Source of the DNA: Paludibacteraceae bacterium
Lineage (GTDB): Bacteria > Bacteroidota > Bacteroidia > Bacteroidales > Paludibacteraceae
Assembly (NCBI GenBank): GCA_024399495.1
Contig: JAKSNY010000005.1
Span: forward strand, 1 to 64,000
Length of the DNA stretch: 64,000 nucleotides
Direction of reading: 5' to 3'
The notes under the pieces were generated by a model, which saw nothing but the letters and a program-made list of their open reading frames with translations, had not been told where the DNA came from and did no database searches. The first letter of the stretch is position 1. Every line of letters begins with the position of its first letter. The position numbers and the translations under genes are program-made. Of this stretch, positions 17,404 to 27,327 are shown piece by piece.

Positions 17404-19188
17404 ATGGATAAACAGAAAAAGCGTAAAGCAGGTGTAAGAATATCTGTATTGGTGGTGATAGTTGTAATTATCGCCGCCTTGATAGGTGTAGCCAAAACCA
17501 ACGGACTTATTACAAAAGCCATAAACCAAAAGTTGCAAGAGCAATCTACGGCACTGCAGGCAGGCTCATTCTCATACGGAGGCATAGATGTAAACCTGTG
17601 GAAGGCTACCGCGATAGTTAAGGATTTAAAATATGTGTCAGACTCATCGGGTGTGAAAAATACAAAATTAAGCGGTTTTGAGATAGGTATTAGAGAAACC
17701 AAGTTTTATTTTCTTGAGTATTGGTCGCTATTAAAAAACAAAAAACTGATAGTTCACTCAGTTACGCTTAATGATATAGAGTCATCTTTAAAGATTGATG
17801 ATTCAAGGCCTGTGATACCAAAGGACTCTACCGATATAGGTGCTATGGATGTATATAAAACTGTGCTTGAGTTTGTGGCTACCATAAATGTATCTAAGGT
17901 TAATATTAATAATGCAAGCCTTGTGGTGGATAACATAGGCAACCCGTTCCATTTCCAACTTGACAGTGCATATCTAAGCGTGGCTAATTTGGGCTACGAT
18001 ATAGCCAAGGGAGAGGTGTCTTACAATGATTCCATTTATGCCTTTAGTGTTAAGAATATAAAAATGATTCACCCCGATGGCAAGTACAGAATGGATGTGG
18101 GGTGTGTGAAATCCATGAATGCAGGGTCTCTTATAATAGAGAATATAGCACATAAATGTTTGGTGCAGAGAGAGAAACTTGCAGAGGTAAATGGTAAGAT
18201 ACCTGCCGTTTGGAGCAATCTTAAAATAAATAAGATAGAGACTTCAAATGTAAATATACTGCGTTCAATACTTAACGAGTACGTAAAATTGGAATCAGTG
18301 TCCATATCGGGTGGTTTTGCAGATTTGTATAAAGATGACACATATCCACCGTTCAAGGTATCAAGACCTATACAATGCTCATTGGCAAAACTGCAAATTC
18401 CGCTTAATGTAAAGAAACTTGATGTTTATCTTGATAAGTTTTTGTTTACAGAGAAGTTGAGCAATATACCTGCCGCCACTTTGGAAATGCGTAAAATCAA
18501 GGCTTCTGTACACGATGTGAATAATACCGACTACAGAGACATAGTTGCAAAAGTATCGTGTGCTATGGCAAACAGGGGCGGATTTATGACTATGGATTTG
18601 CGTCTGCACAAGAACGAGCAGAGTACTTGGGATTTTAAATTCGGTATTACTGATGGCAAGTTTGGAGCGTTTAATGATTTTCTTGGAAATTTGGCAGGTG
18701 TAAAGGTATCGGGAGATTTGGAAAAAGTGGAGGCTATTTATAGCGGTGATACACTGAAATCAAAAGGTACGTTTGTTATGTTATATAAAAACCTTGAGGC
18801 TGAGGTGATTAAGGGTAAATCGCCATTTGATGTACTAAACAAGAACAGCAAGGCGGTTAATGGACTTATTAAGGTTATAGTACCACACTCTAATCCTTTA
18901 AAGCCGGGTGCCGCTCCAAAAGAGTATAAGATCAGTGCCAAAAGGAACCTTTACAAGCCGTACTTTGTGTATATAATGGGTGGTGTGTTTAATGGTCTTG
19001 AAGAGACTCTGCTTGCACCATTCTTTATAGCCAAGGAGGTTAAGGGGAAAAAGGCTTTTAATGAGGAGCAGGGTGTTGCAGAAGAGAAAAAGACTCTAAA
19101 AGAGAGGCGTCAGGAGCGTAGAGATAAGTATGAGGAACGTAAAGAGAAACGTCTGGAGCGTAAGGCTGAGAGAGAAGCAAAAAAATGA
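17404..19188 (+). CDS. AsmA/DUF748-like single-pass membrane protein
   Basis: About 594 residues; an upstream ATG at 17389 would add five (MEQII). A short basic N-terminus (MDKQKKRKAGVR) precedes one transmembrane helix (ISVLVVIVVIIAALIGVA). A long beta-rich periplasmic part follows, with repeated strands such as SVTLNDIESSLKI and VSKVNINNASLVVDNIG that resemble AsmA, DUF748 and TamB-like lipid-transfer repeats. The last 45 residues are extremely charged (KERRQERRDKYEERKEKRLERK). Family membership is by general pattern only. It overlaps queA by 4 nt (ATGA), so the two are coupled. Confidence 0.6.
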   Translation: MDKQKKRKAGVRISVLVVIVVIIAALIGVAKTNGLITKAINQKLQEQSTALQAGSFSYGGIDVNLWKATAIVKDLKYVSDSSGVKNTKLSGFEIGIRETKFYFLEYWSLLKNKKLIVHSVTLNDIESSLKIDDSRPVIPKDSTDIGAMDVYKTVLEFVATINVSKVNINNASLVVDNIGNPFHFQLDSAYLSVANLGYDIAKGEVSYNDSIYAFSVKNIKMIHPDGKYRMDVGCVKSMNAGSLIIENIAHKCLVQREKLAEVNGKIPAVWSNLKINKIETSNVNILRSILNEYVKLESVSISGGFADLYKDDTYPPFKVSRPIQCSLAKLQIPLNVKKLDVYLDKFLFTEKLSNIPAATLEMRKIKASVHDVNNTDYRDIVAKVSCAMANRGGFMTMDLRLHKNEQSTWDFKFGITDGKFGAFNDFLGNLAGVKVSGDLEKVEAIYSGDTLKSKGTFVMLYKNLEAEVIKGKSPFDVLNKNSKAVNGLIKVIVPHSNPLKPGAAPKEYKISAKRNLYKPYFVYIMGGVFNGLEETLLAPFFIAKEVKGKKAFNEEQGVAEEKKTLKERRQERRDKYEERKEKRLERKAEREAKK

Positions 19189-20390
19189 GCGTAAAAGATA
19201 TTCACATTGCTGATTATACCTATCCGTTACCCGATGATAGGATTGCCAAATACCCGTTGACAGACCGCAGCAGTTCAAAACTGCTTGTCTATAAAGGTGG
19301 GGAGATTAAAACAGAGATATTCAAGAGTCTGCCGTCTCAATTGCCGTCAGGCTCATTGCTTGTATTCAATAACACTAAGGTGATTCAGGCACGTCTCCGT
19401 TTTGAAAAGGAGACAGGCGGCAAGGTTGAGGTTTTCTGTCTTGACCCTGTGGAACCATCTGATTATCAGTTGTCGTTTGCACAAAAGGGAAGTTGTGTGT
19501 GGCGCTGTATGGTTGGGAACCTGAAAAAATGGAAAGGTGGAGCATTGGTCAAAAATTGTGAGATTGGCGGTAAACCATTGACTTTTTCTGCCGTCAAACT
19601 TGGAGGTACAGGTATGGTTCATACCATTAGGTTTCAGTGGAGTGGCGATGACGTAACATTTGCAGAGATACTTGACTCACTTGGAGAGTTGCCTATACCG
19701 CCATATTTAAATCGCAAGACAGAGGAGAGTGACAAAAAAACATACCAAACGGTATATTCCAAGATTGATGGCTCTGTGGCGGCACCAACTGCCGGTCTGC
19801 ACTTTACAAAAGAGGTTCTTTCAGATTTGGACGCAAAAGGATTTGGCAGTGTGGAACTTACACTGCACGTGGGTGCAGGCACGTTCTATCCTGTAAAGAG
19901 TGATGAGATAGGTGGTCACGATATGCACACTGAGGTTATTGCGGTGCCATTAGATACAATTAAAAGAATAAGAGAGTCCATAGGGCATATAATAGCGGTG
20001 GGAACCACAAGCGTAAGAACATTGGAGAGCCTCTACTTTATGGGGTGTCGGCTGTTGAAGGGGAATGAAGATATGTTTGTAAGCCAGTGGGAGCCATACT
20101 CAGAAGAGTATGATGTAAGTGCTGAGGATGCGTTGGATGCCATAATGACATATCTGCGGAAAAACAATATGGATATGCTGCACGGCTCCACCCAAATTAT
20201 CATAGTGCCAGGTTATAAGTTACACATAGTCAAAGGTTTGGTGACAAATTTTCATCAACCTAAAAGCACATTATTGTTATTGATTGCGGCGTTTGTAGGA
20301 CAACAATGGAGAAAAATATATAACTATGCACTTGATAACGGGTACAGATTCTTGTCATACGGAGATTCGTCATTATTATTAAGGCGGTAG
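19185..20390 (+). CDS. queA: S-adenosylmethionine:tRNA ribosyltransferase-isomerase
   Basis: Builds epoxyqueuosine at tRNA position 34 by moving the ribosyl part of SAM to preQ1-tRNA. The 401 residues show FNNTKVIQARLRF, GELPIPPYLNRK, YQTVYSKIDGSVAAPTAGLHFT, LTLHVGAGTFYPVKSDEIGGHDMHTE and LVTNFHQPKSTLLLLIAAF, all classic QueA signatures. It is slightly longer than E. coli QueA (356). It is coupled to the upstream membrane-protein gene by an ATGA overlap. An ATGTATG array follows the stop at 3 nt. Confidence 0.96.
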   Translation: MSVKDIHIADYTYPLPDDRIAKYPLTDRSSSKLLVYKGGEIKTEIFKSLPSQLPSGSLLVFNNTKVIQARLRFEKETGGKVEVFCLDPVEPSDYQLSFAQKGSCVWRCMVGNLKKWKGGALVKNCEIGGKPLTFSAVKLGGTGMVHTIRFQWSGDDVTFAEILDSLGELPIPPYLNRKTEESDKKTYQTVYSKIDGSVAAPTAGLHFTKEVLSDLDAKGFGSVELTLHVGAGTFYPVKSDEIGGHDMHTEVIAVPLDTIKRIRESIGHIIAVGTTSVRTLESLYFMGCRLLKGNEDMFVSQWEPYSEEYDVSAEDALDAIMTYLRKNNMDMLHGSTQIIIVPGYKLHIVKGLVTNFHQPKSTLLLLIAAFVGQQWRKIYNYALDNGYRFLSYGDSSLLLRR

Positions 20391-20393
20391 TTA

Positions 20394-20422
20394 ATGTATG
20401 ATGTATAAATGTATGATGTATG
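20394..20422 (+). repeat. Heptamer array ATGTATG x4; its last ATG is the next start codon
   Basis: Four units (the second is ATGTATA, followed by one extra A) begin 3 nt after the queA stop. The final three bases of the last unit, ATG at 20420-20422, are the start codon of the TlpA-like gene. Confidence 0.9.
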
Positions 20423-21517
20423 AAACAGAGAGTAGCTTTTTTATTGTTTTTTTACACTTTTGCGGCAAATGCTTTTGCTGCAACTGTTACGGGTACATTT
20501 GTAGGGGAGAACCCGTTACAGACGGTAAGTGTAAGTTACCTTACCAATGATTTTATTACAACAGCCCCTGTAAATCCTGACGGTACATTCACATTAAACC
20601 TTAATATCAAGCAGGCAGACTGCCTTGCGTTTACATTTACAGGAACAAACGGAGTGCAACGCCAAATATATTTCACCGTATCGCCGGCTGATAAAATAAT
20701 GCTTGAAATGTCTGTTACCTACGATGATTTGGTTGTTTCAGATGCAAAAGGTTCTGCCGATGTGGCATTCCTTAAAAAGCATCAGGATAAAATGAACGCT
20801 TACCATAAGGATGTTATGGCACTTGACAAAGCATATTCTACCGCAAAGGAATCTATTGACCGCCAGCGTATTCAAACAGAATACTATTCTAAGGTCCAGG
20901 CTTTTGGCAAGCAGATGGAACCTTTTTATTTAGAGAATAAGACTCTGCTTACATCACTTCTGCTTGCATACGTAAATTTTTCACGGGAATTCAATGCACA
21001 TAAGCAGATGTTTAAGACACTATATAACTCTGTGTCTGCAAAATACTCTTATTCAGTATTGATTAACGAGGTTGGCAGTAAGGTTTCAAACCCTATAGAG
21101 ATAGGTGCTGTGGCTCCTGAACTGGAGGGTGTAACCCCCGATGGTAAGACTATAAAACTTTCAGACTTGCGTGGCAAATATGTACTTGTTGATTTTTGGG
21201 CATCGTGGTGCAGACCTTGTAGGGGAGAGAACCCTAATGTGGTGGCTGCATATAATAAATACAAAAGTAAGAAATTTGATGTATTCAGTGTGTCGTTGGA
21301 TAGGAATGCAGAGAGTTGGAAGTCGGCTATTGAGGCAGACGGACTTGTATGGAAAAACCATATCTGCACATTCCAGCAGTGGAACTGCCCGCAGGCAAAA
21401 AAATACAGAGTGTCATCAATACCTTTTTCTGTGCTTGTAGGTCCCGACGGTAAAATTGTTGCAATATCGTTACGGGGTGAGACTCTGCAAATTAAGTTAG
21501 CGGAAATGTTACAATAG
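20420..21517 (+). CDS. Secreted TlpA-like thioredoxin with DUF4369 domain
   Basis: 365 residues. A signal peptide (MKQRVAFLLFFYTFAANAFA) fixes the start codon at the end of the repeat array. The N-terminal half (about 20-120) is a DUF4369-type beta domain (VTGTFVGENPLQTVSVSYLTND). A helical middle follows, and then a C-terminal AhpC/TSA-TlpA thioredoxin fold (GAVAPELEGVTPDGKTIKLSDLRGKYVLVDFWASW) with the redox motif CRPC. It should be a periplasmic thiol-disulfide reductase, perhaps for cytochrome or envelope-protein maturation. Confidence 0.9.
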   Translation: MKQRVAFLLFFYTFAANAFAATVTGTFVGENPLQTVSVSYLTNDFITTAPVNPDGTFTLNLNIKQADCLAFTFTGTNGVQRQIYFTVSPADKIMLEMSVTYDDLVVSDAKGSADVAFLKKHQDKMNAYHKDVMALDKAYSTAKESIDRQRIQTEYYSKVQAFGKQMEPFYLENKTLLTSLLLAYVNFSREFNAHKQMFKTLYNSVSAKYSYSVLINEVGSKVSNPIEIGAVAPELEGVTPDGKTIKLSDLRGKYVLVDFWASWCRPCRGENPNVVAAYNKYKSKKFDVFSVSLDRNAESWKSAIEADGLVWKNHICTFQQWNCPQAKKYRVSSIPFSVLVGPDGKIVAISLRGETLQIKLAEMLQ

Positions 21518-21521
21518 TAAT

Positions 21522-21552
21522 TTTGCAAAAAATAAAAAAATAGTTAACTTTG
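21522..21552 (+). promoter_or_regulatory. Promoter of the RND efflux operon
   Basis: TTTG (21522-21525), a 19-nt spacer and TAACTTTG (21545-21552) match the consensus. The leader to the adaptor start is about 70 nt. Confidence 0.7.
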
Positions 21553-21626
21553 CGGTTTGATTGCATCTGTGTATGCGGTCAAACTGCTTTAGTTTATTTA
21601 ATAATAACAACTAAAAACTATAAATT

Positions 21627-22760
21627 ATGAAAAAGATTGTTTTTGCACTGTTTCCACTGACCCTGTTAGTGGGTTGTGGTGGTTCCAACGAATCACAGGA
21701 AAGTCAGACACCTGAGATAAAGGTTTCGGTTGTCTCTTCTCGTGATTGTGATGTTGACCTTAAGGCACCTGCCCAATTAAGAGGTAAGGAAGATGTTGCC
21801 ATTATTCCGCAGGTGGAGGCTTTGCTTGAGAAAATATTGGTTCATGAGGGTCAGCAGGTGAAGAAAGGTCAGCAGATGTTTATATTGGACAGAACTGCAT
21901 TTCAAGCCATTTATGATGATGCTAAGGCACGTGTAAGCCTTGCAGAGGCACAGGTTAAGACCTCTGAGATAGAGGAGGCCTCACAAAAAGAGTTGTTTGA
22001 GAAGAATATTATAGCAGAGCACCAGTATAAAGTTACTGCTAATCAACTACTTATGTCAAAAGCCCAATTAGAGGAGGCAAAAGCGGCACTAAAACATGCA
22101 AAGAATGATTTGGACCATACAATAATATGCTCTCCAAACGACGGCGTTGTAGGTAATATCAATTACCGTACAGGTTCTCTTGTAAATCAGGCAATAACAA
22201 TGCCTATTACCGTAGTGTCAGATAACAGTACCATTTATGCATACTGCTCCATTACTGAAACAAACTACAGGTATTTAATGCAGGAGGCAGGATCTACAGA
22301 AAATCTTATCGCAAAATTACCTGATTGCCGTCTTGAATTTTCTGACGGTTCAGTTTATGAGCAGACAGGTAGGGTTGAGACTGTATCGGGCTTGGTGGAT
22401 AAAGAGACAGGGGCATTGAGTGTAAGGGTTGCTTTTCCTAATGAGAAAGGCTTGCTCTCTGCAGGTGGTAGCGGTACTGTAGTAATTACATTTAGAGAGA
22501 ACGAAGTGGTGGTTCCACGCAGTGCCACATACGAGATTCAGGATAAGACATACGTTTACAAAATAGAGCAGGACGGAGAAAGGTCTGTTGCAAAAACCGC
22601 TATGGTTGAAGTGTATCGCCTAAATGAAGATGAGTACATAGTATATGAAGGACTCAAAGATGGAGATACAATAGCCGTAGAGGGTGTAAGAAAGATGGTT
22701 AATGATATGGAATTAATACCTATAATGGCTGCCGATACAATAAAGGAGGTGAAAGAATAA
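21627..22760 (+). CDS. RND efflux periplasmic adaptor (MFP), lipoprotein
   Basis: 377 residues. A lipoprotein signal ends LLVGCGGS, so the protein is anchored by lipid at Cys17. The membrane-fusion pattern follows: a lipoyl half VEALLEKILVHEGQQVKKGQQMF, a helical hairpin (SLAEAQVKTSEIEEASQKELF), the second lipoyl half with CSPNDGVVGNINYRTGSLV, and beta-barrel and membrane-proximal domains. It bridges the inner-membrane pump and the TolC-like channel encoded next. The substrate cannot be read from sequence; antibiotics or bile salts are typical for MexE/AcrA-like members. Confidence 0.93.
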   Translation: MKKIVFALFPLTLLVGCGGSNESQESQTPEIKVSVVSSRDCDVDLKAPAQLRGKEDVAIIPQVEALLEKILVHEGQQVKKGQQMFILDRTAFQAIYDDAKARVSLAEAQVKTSEIEEASQKELFEKNIIAEHQYKVTANQLLMSKAQLEEAKAALKHAKNDLDHTIICSPNDGVVGNINYRTGSLVNQAITMPITVVSDNSTIYAYCSITETNYRYLMQEAGSTENLIAKLPDCRLEFSDGSVYEQTGRVETVSGLVDKETGALSVRVAFPNEKGLLSAGGSGTVVITFRENEVVVPRSATYEIQDKTYVYKIEQDGERSVAKTAMVEVYRLNEDEYIVYEGLKDGDTIAVEGVRKMVNDMELIPIMAADTIKEVKE

Positions 22761-22773
22761 TTACTGTTGCTTT

Positions 22774-25700
22774 ATGGAATTTAAATCATTTATAAAGAAA
22801 CCGGTACTGAGTTCCGTAATCAGTATCTTGATAGTGGTGGCAGGTGTCATAGGTCTGACATCGTTGCCTATTGAACAATACCCAGACATAGCACCTCCAA
22901 TGGTGTGTGTCACCACCTCCTATTATGGTGCATCTGCCAAAACTGTTCAGAACGCGGTGATTGCCCCAATAGAAGATGCAATCAATGGTGTGGAGCACAT
23001 GACATACATGGTATCTACATCGGATAATGCGGGTAACTGTGATATAACGGTATATTTTGAGCAGGGAACAAATCCGGATATGAATGCCGTTAATGTGCAG
23101 AATCGTGTATCCAAGGCTATGGCACAGCTTCCGGCTGAGGTGAAGCAATATGGTGTGCAGACCGCTAAGCAGATGAACTCCATGCTTCAGATTTTTGCCA
23201 TATCATCGCCAGATGACAAGTATGATAGCCAATTTTTAGGTAACTACCTTAACATCAACATCAAGCCTAAAATTCTGCGTATTCATGGTATCAGTAAGTT
23301 CACTATGTTCGGTGCCGACTACTCAATGCGTATATGGCTTAAACCTGAAGTTATGCATAGTTATAACTTGGAGCCTGAAGATGTGTTCAGTGCCTTGGCG
23401 GAGCAGAATATAGAGTCTGCTACAGGCTCGTTTGGTGAGAGTACAAGTGAGCAGATACAATACACTATGGTGTATAAGGGTCGTCTTAAAACAGTAGAGG
23501 AGTTTGAAAATATTATAATAAGGGTAAGTGATAACGGTGAAGTGTTGCGTTTAGGAAATGTTGCAGATGTGAAACTTGGAACAGAGCAGTATGTGTATGA
23601 CAGTAAGGTAAATGGTCACCCTGGTGCAGTTTGCGTGTGCTACCAGACATCGGGCTCCAATGCTACACAAATAAATGAGGATATTACAGCACTGTTAAAG
23701 GAGTGTGAACCGACATTGCCAAGCGGTACCAAGATAGATGTACTGATGAATACCAATGACTTCCTTTATGCCTCAATGCACAGTGTTGTTGAGACATTGA
23801 TAGAGGCTATAGTTTTGGTTATACTTATAGTGCTTCTTTTCCTTCACGATTTCCGTTCCACACTTATACCATTCATAGGTATTGTGGTGTCTCTAATAGG
23901 TACATTTGCATTTATGCTAATGGTAGGGTTCTCTTTAAACCTTATAACATTATTTGCACTTGTACTTGTGATAGGTACGGTGGTAGATGATGCTATAGTG
24001 GTGGTGGAGGCGGTCCATGAGAAATTGGATGCAGGTTATACATCTACACTTAAAGCCTCAATAGACGCTATGAGTGAAATCTCAACCGCCGTAATAACAT
24101 CATCACTTGTGTTTATGGCTGTGTTTATCCCTGTAAGCTTTATGGGAGGAACCACAGGTCTGTTCTTCCGTCAGTTCGGTCTTACCATGGCTGTAGCGGT
24201 AGGTATATCTGCTATTAACGCCCTTACACTTTCGCCTGCATTGTGTGCCATATTGCTGAAACCTAAACGTACAGATATAGAGAATCTGCATGGTTATGCA
24301 AAATACAAAGCCAAATTCTCAACCTCATTTAATGCAGGGTTTGATAGGCTTTCAGAAAAATACAGAGGTGCCATTAAGCCACTTATCAAGCATCCTTGGA
24401 TTTCGTTTGTGCTTATTGCAGGATTCAGTGTTCTTATGGTTTGGTCTATGAAGGTCACCCCTACAGGTTTCGTGCCACAGGAGGATACATGTAAACTTAT
24501 GTGTGATGTCATAATGCCTCCGTCAACATCTAAGGCTGTAACAACCAGTGTTGCAGACCAAATTGCAAAAGAGATTATGGAGATACCTGATATACAGACG
24601 GTAGGTCAGATAAACGGTAATGGTTTCACCGTTGGTTTAAGCTCTGCGGCGGCATCTTTTGTTTTGGCACTAAAACCTTGGGAAGAGCGTGAATTTATGT
24701 CTGTATATAATGTGGCGGCTCAAGTGGCACAGATTGGTGCTAAATACAAGGATGCTACTGTTATACCGTTCCTTATGCCTATGATACCTGGTTATGGTTC
24801 ATCATCAGATGTGGAGATAAACCTACAGGATAAGGTGGGTGGTGATTTAAATACATTTGTGGATTATGCAAATCAGTTCCTTGCTGAGTTGCAGAATGAC
24901 CCACGTGTGAGCCACGCATACACATCGTTTACGGTGGATAATCCGCAATGGTTGGTAGATGTGGATATTGCCAAATGCCACCAAGCAGGAATAACAGCCA
25001 ACAAGGTATTGGGTACACTTTCCGCTTATTGCGGCGGCTCTTATGTCAATGATATTAACCTATACGGAAAAGTATATAAGGTTATGGTGGAGAGTGCTCC
25101 TGAGGCACGTACTAATGAGAGGGCACTTAACACTATGTTTGTACGTACCCAAAACGGACAAATGTCTCCGTTAAGTAACTTTATTACACTTAAACGTATA
25201 TATGGAGCGGAGACTCTTAAGCGTTTCAATATGTTAAACTCAATTATGGCAAATGCAGGTGCTGCAGACGGTGCCTCATCGGGTGATGTTATTGCCGCTG
25301 TAAAGGCTGCCGCCGCCAAAGTGTTGCCTAATGACTATACATTTGAGTTTGGCGGTATGTCTCGAGAAGAGGAGAGTGGCAGTTCTATGGCTTTAATCTT
25401 TGGTATATCGGCACTTATAATATTCCTTATATTGGCTGCACTGTATGAGAGTTACATATTGCCGTTCTCCATTATGCTTACAGTTCCTGTGGCAGTTGCA
25501 GGTGCGTTCTTCTTCTCCTACATATTCGGGTTGGAGAATAACATATACCTTCAGGTCGGTGTCATAATGCTTATAGGTCTTATCTCAAAAACAGGTATCC
25601 TTATTACGGAGTTTGCCGTTCAGTTACGTAGAGAGAGAGGTTATGAGATAAAGGATGCGGCATTGGAGGCTGCAAAGATGCGTTTGCGTCCTATCTTTAT

Positions 25701-25911
25701 GACGGCTGGTACTATGGTTGTGGGTATGATACCTCTTATGATTTCAAGGGGTGCAGGTGCCGTTGGTAATATAAGTTTGAGTACCGGCGTTGTGTTTGGT
25801 ATGGTTATGGGTACAATAGGCTTGTTGCTGCTTGTACCGGCATTTTTTGTAATATTTGAAAATCTGCAAGAGAAGATAAAACCAATAAATAAGGAAGAGG
25901 AGGAAATGTAA
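22774..25911 (+). CDS. RND multidrug efflux permease, AcrB/MexF-like (HAE1)
   Basis: 1045 residues, the normal HAE1 length. A proton-driven trimeric pump of the inner membrane. Seen in order: the first transmembrane segment (FIKKPVLSSVISILIVVAGVI), the porter domain (LPIEQYPDIAPP, VNVQNRVSKAMAQLP), and the central membrane block. That block includes GTVVDDAIVVVE with the paired Asp residues typical of the proton relay in TM4. The second porter half and the last membrane block follow (GLISKTGILITEFAVQLRRERG, MRLRPIFMTAGTMVVGMIPLM). It lies 13 nt after the adaptor gene. Confidence 0.96.
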   Translation: MEFKSFIKKPVLSSVISILIVVAGVIGLTSLPIEQYPDIAPPMVCVTTSYYGASAKTVQNAVIAPIEDAINGVEHMTYMVSTSDNAGNCDITVYFEQGTNPDMNAVNVQNRVSKAMAQLPAEVKQYGVQTAKQMNSMLQIFAISSPDDKYDSQFLGNYLNINIKPKILRIHGISKFTMFGADYSMRIWLKPEVMHSYNLEPEDVFSALAEQNIESATGSFGESTSEQIQYTMVYKGRLKTVEEFENIIIRVSDNGEVLRLGNVADVKLGTEQYVYDSKVNGHPGAVCVCYQTSGSNATQINEDITALLKECEPTLPSGTKIDVLMNTNDFLYASMHSVVETLIEAIVLVILIVLLFLHDFRSTLIPFIGIVVSLIGTFAFMLMVGFSLNLITLFALVLVIGTVVDDAIVVVEAVHEKLDAGYTSTLKASIDAMSEISTAVITSSLVFMAVFIPVSFMGGTTGLFFRQFGLTMAVAVGISAINALTLSPALCAILLKPKRTDIENLHGYAKYKAKFSTSFNAGFDRLSEKYRGAIKPLIKHPWISFVLIAGFSVLMVWSMKVTPTGFVPQEDTCKLMCDVIMPPSTSKAVTTSVADQIAKEIMEIPDIQTVGQINGNGFTVGLSSAAASFVLALKPWEEREFMSVYNVAAQVAQIGAKYKDATVIPFLMPMIPGYGSSSDVEINLQDKVGGDLNTFVDYANQFLAELQNDPRVSHAYTSFTVDNPQWLVDVDIAKCHQAGITANKVLGTLSAYCGGSYVNDINLYGKVYKVMVESAPEARTNERALNTMFVRTQNGQMSPLSNFITLKRIYGAETLKRFNMLNSIMANAGAADGASSGDVIAAVKAAAAKVLPNDYTFEFGGMSREEESGSSMALIFGISALIIFLILAALYESYILPFSIMLTVPVAVAGAFFFSYIFGLENNIYLQVGVIMLIGLISKTGILITEFAVQLRRERGYEIKDAALEAAKMRLRPIFMTAGTMVVGMIPLMISRGAGAVGNISLSTGVVFGMVMGTIGLLLLVPAFFVIFENLQEKIKPINKEEEEM

Positions 25912-25913
25912 AT

Positions 25914-25941
25914 ATGTATGATGTATGATGTATGATGTATG
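25914..25941 (+). repeat. Heptamer array ATGTATG x4 between pump and channel genes
   Basis: Four perfect units start 2 nt after the permease stop, and another 22 nt lead to the first ATG of the TolC-like gene. Confidence 0.9.
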
Positions 25942-25963
25942 AGGGGTCGTAGGCGAGGTTAAA

Positions 25964-27301
25964 ATGAAATATAATCAATCAACAATGAAAAAGAATCTAA
26001 TAATATTATTTAGTGCCGTTGTGCTGGCAGTGGGCTTGAGTTCCTGCGGTATTTACGGTAAGTTTAAGTCTAAGACGGACGAGTCTATAGATACGTTAAA
26101 GATTCCTGAATGTAAGGAAATATTTACAGATACGTATCTGCAGGCTCTGATAGATACCGCTTTGGCTAACAATCTTGATTTGAAAATAGCACATGAGAAT
26201 GTGGAGCAGGCTAATGCCACTTTGCTTGGTGCTAAATTGGCATATATCCCAAGTGTTGCTCTTTCACCATCGGCAGGGTGGGGTAAGACAAGTTCAAATG
26301 CAAGTCCAGGGTGGGGTGTGTCGCCATACGGATTTGCACAGGCAAGTTGGGAAGTTGATATATTCGGTAGGCTTACTAACAGAAAACGTATAGCAAACGC
26401 CTCTAAGAAACAGATGGAGGATTTTGAGCAGGCATCAAGGGTGGAACTTGTATCCGCTGTAGCAGAGTTGTATTATGAACTGCTTGTATTGGATGCCCAA
26501 ATCACCACTACAGACTCTGCGGCGGTGAATTTTGAACGTTCAGTAGAGACTATGAGAAACTTGAAGCTTGCAGGTCTTGCAGATGAGGCTGCGGTTGCAC
26601 AATTCCAAGGCAGGTACTACCAATGTTTGGCTATGTCCAAGAGTTTGCGTCTTGCAAGGGTTACTACAGAGAGTGCAATGAGGCTATTGCTTAACAAGTC
26701 AGAGTATCAGATTGCCAGAGGTAAAATAGAGGATGCCATTAAGTTGCCTAACACCATACAGGAGGTTAATATGCAGGTTCTGCGTATCCGTCCCGATGTA
26801 AAGGCTGCCGAACATCAGTTGGAACAGGCTTTCTATAGCCTTAATCTTGCAAAGGCAAACTGCTGTCCAAGTATATCCATTACAGGAAACTTAGGCTGGT
26901 CTGCAGGTATGATATTCAATGCCGTAGGCTCTCTGATTCAGCCGTTGTTCAACTCTGGAAGGAATATTGCAGAGGTGCGTGGTGCAAAACATCAGTTAAA
27001 AGCGGCAGAGTATCAGTACAGCAAGGCATTACTTGTGGCTGCCACAGAGGTTGAGGACGCACTTGCATCTGAAAAGTATTACAGAGACCAGGAATCTGAT
27101 TATACAAATCAGGTTACTGCCGTAAGTAATGCTTTGGACTATACGTTAACCAAGATGCGTGTAGGTGTAGGTACTTATTTGGAGGTTCTTACAGCACAGA
27201 ATGATTTGCTTAACGTGCAGATTACCCAAATAGAGAACTACGGAGATATTCTTAAGGCAGGAGTGAAGTTATACCAAGCCATCGGAGGTGGCAAACAGTA
27301 A
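25964..27301 (+). CDS. TolC/NodT-family outer membrane efflux lipoprotein
   Basis: The outer-membrane channel of the tripartite pump. It has 445 residues from the first ATG. The second ATG (25985, MKKNLIILFSAVVLAVGLSSC) gives a cleaner lipoprotein signal with the lipobox Cys in SSCGIYG and may be the true start. Two outer-membrane-factor repeats with long helices follow (TALANNLDLKIAHENVEQANATLLGAKL; VLRIRPDVKAAEHQLEQAFYSL), and the sequence ends LTAQNDLLNVQITQIENYGDILKAGVKLYQAIGGG. It is third in the operon, after the array at 25914. Confidence 0.93.
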   Translation: MKYNQSTMKKNLIILFSAVVLAVGLSSCGIYGKFKSKTDESIDTLKIPECKEIFTDTYLQALIDTALANNLDLKIAHENVEQANATLLGAKLAYIPSVALSPSAGWGKTSSNASPGWGVSPYGFAQASWEVDIFGRLTNRKRIANASKKQMEDFEQASRVELVSAVAELYYELLVLDAQITTTDSAAVNFERSVETMRNLKLAGLADEAAVAQFQGRYYQCLAMSKSLRLARVTTESAMRLLLNKSEYQIARGKIEDAIKLPNTIQEVNMQVLRIRPDVKAAEHQLEQAFYSLNLAKANCCPSISITGNLGWSAGMIFNAVGSLIQPLFNSGRNIAEVRGAKHQLKAAEYQYSKALLVAATEVEDALASEKYYRDQESDYTNQVTAVSNALDYTLTKMRVGVGTYLEVLTAQNDLLNVQITQIENYGDILKAGVKLYQAIGGGKQ

Positions 27302-27304
27302 ATA

Positions 27305-27322
27305 ACGCACCTGAAGGTGCGT
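27305..27322. terminator. Hairpin between convergent TolC-like gene and radA
   Basis: Perfect arms ACGCACCT and AGGTGCGT lie in the 26-nt gap between the two convergent stop codons. No T-run follows on either strand. Confidence 0.55.
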
Positions 27323-27327
27323 GAGGG

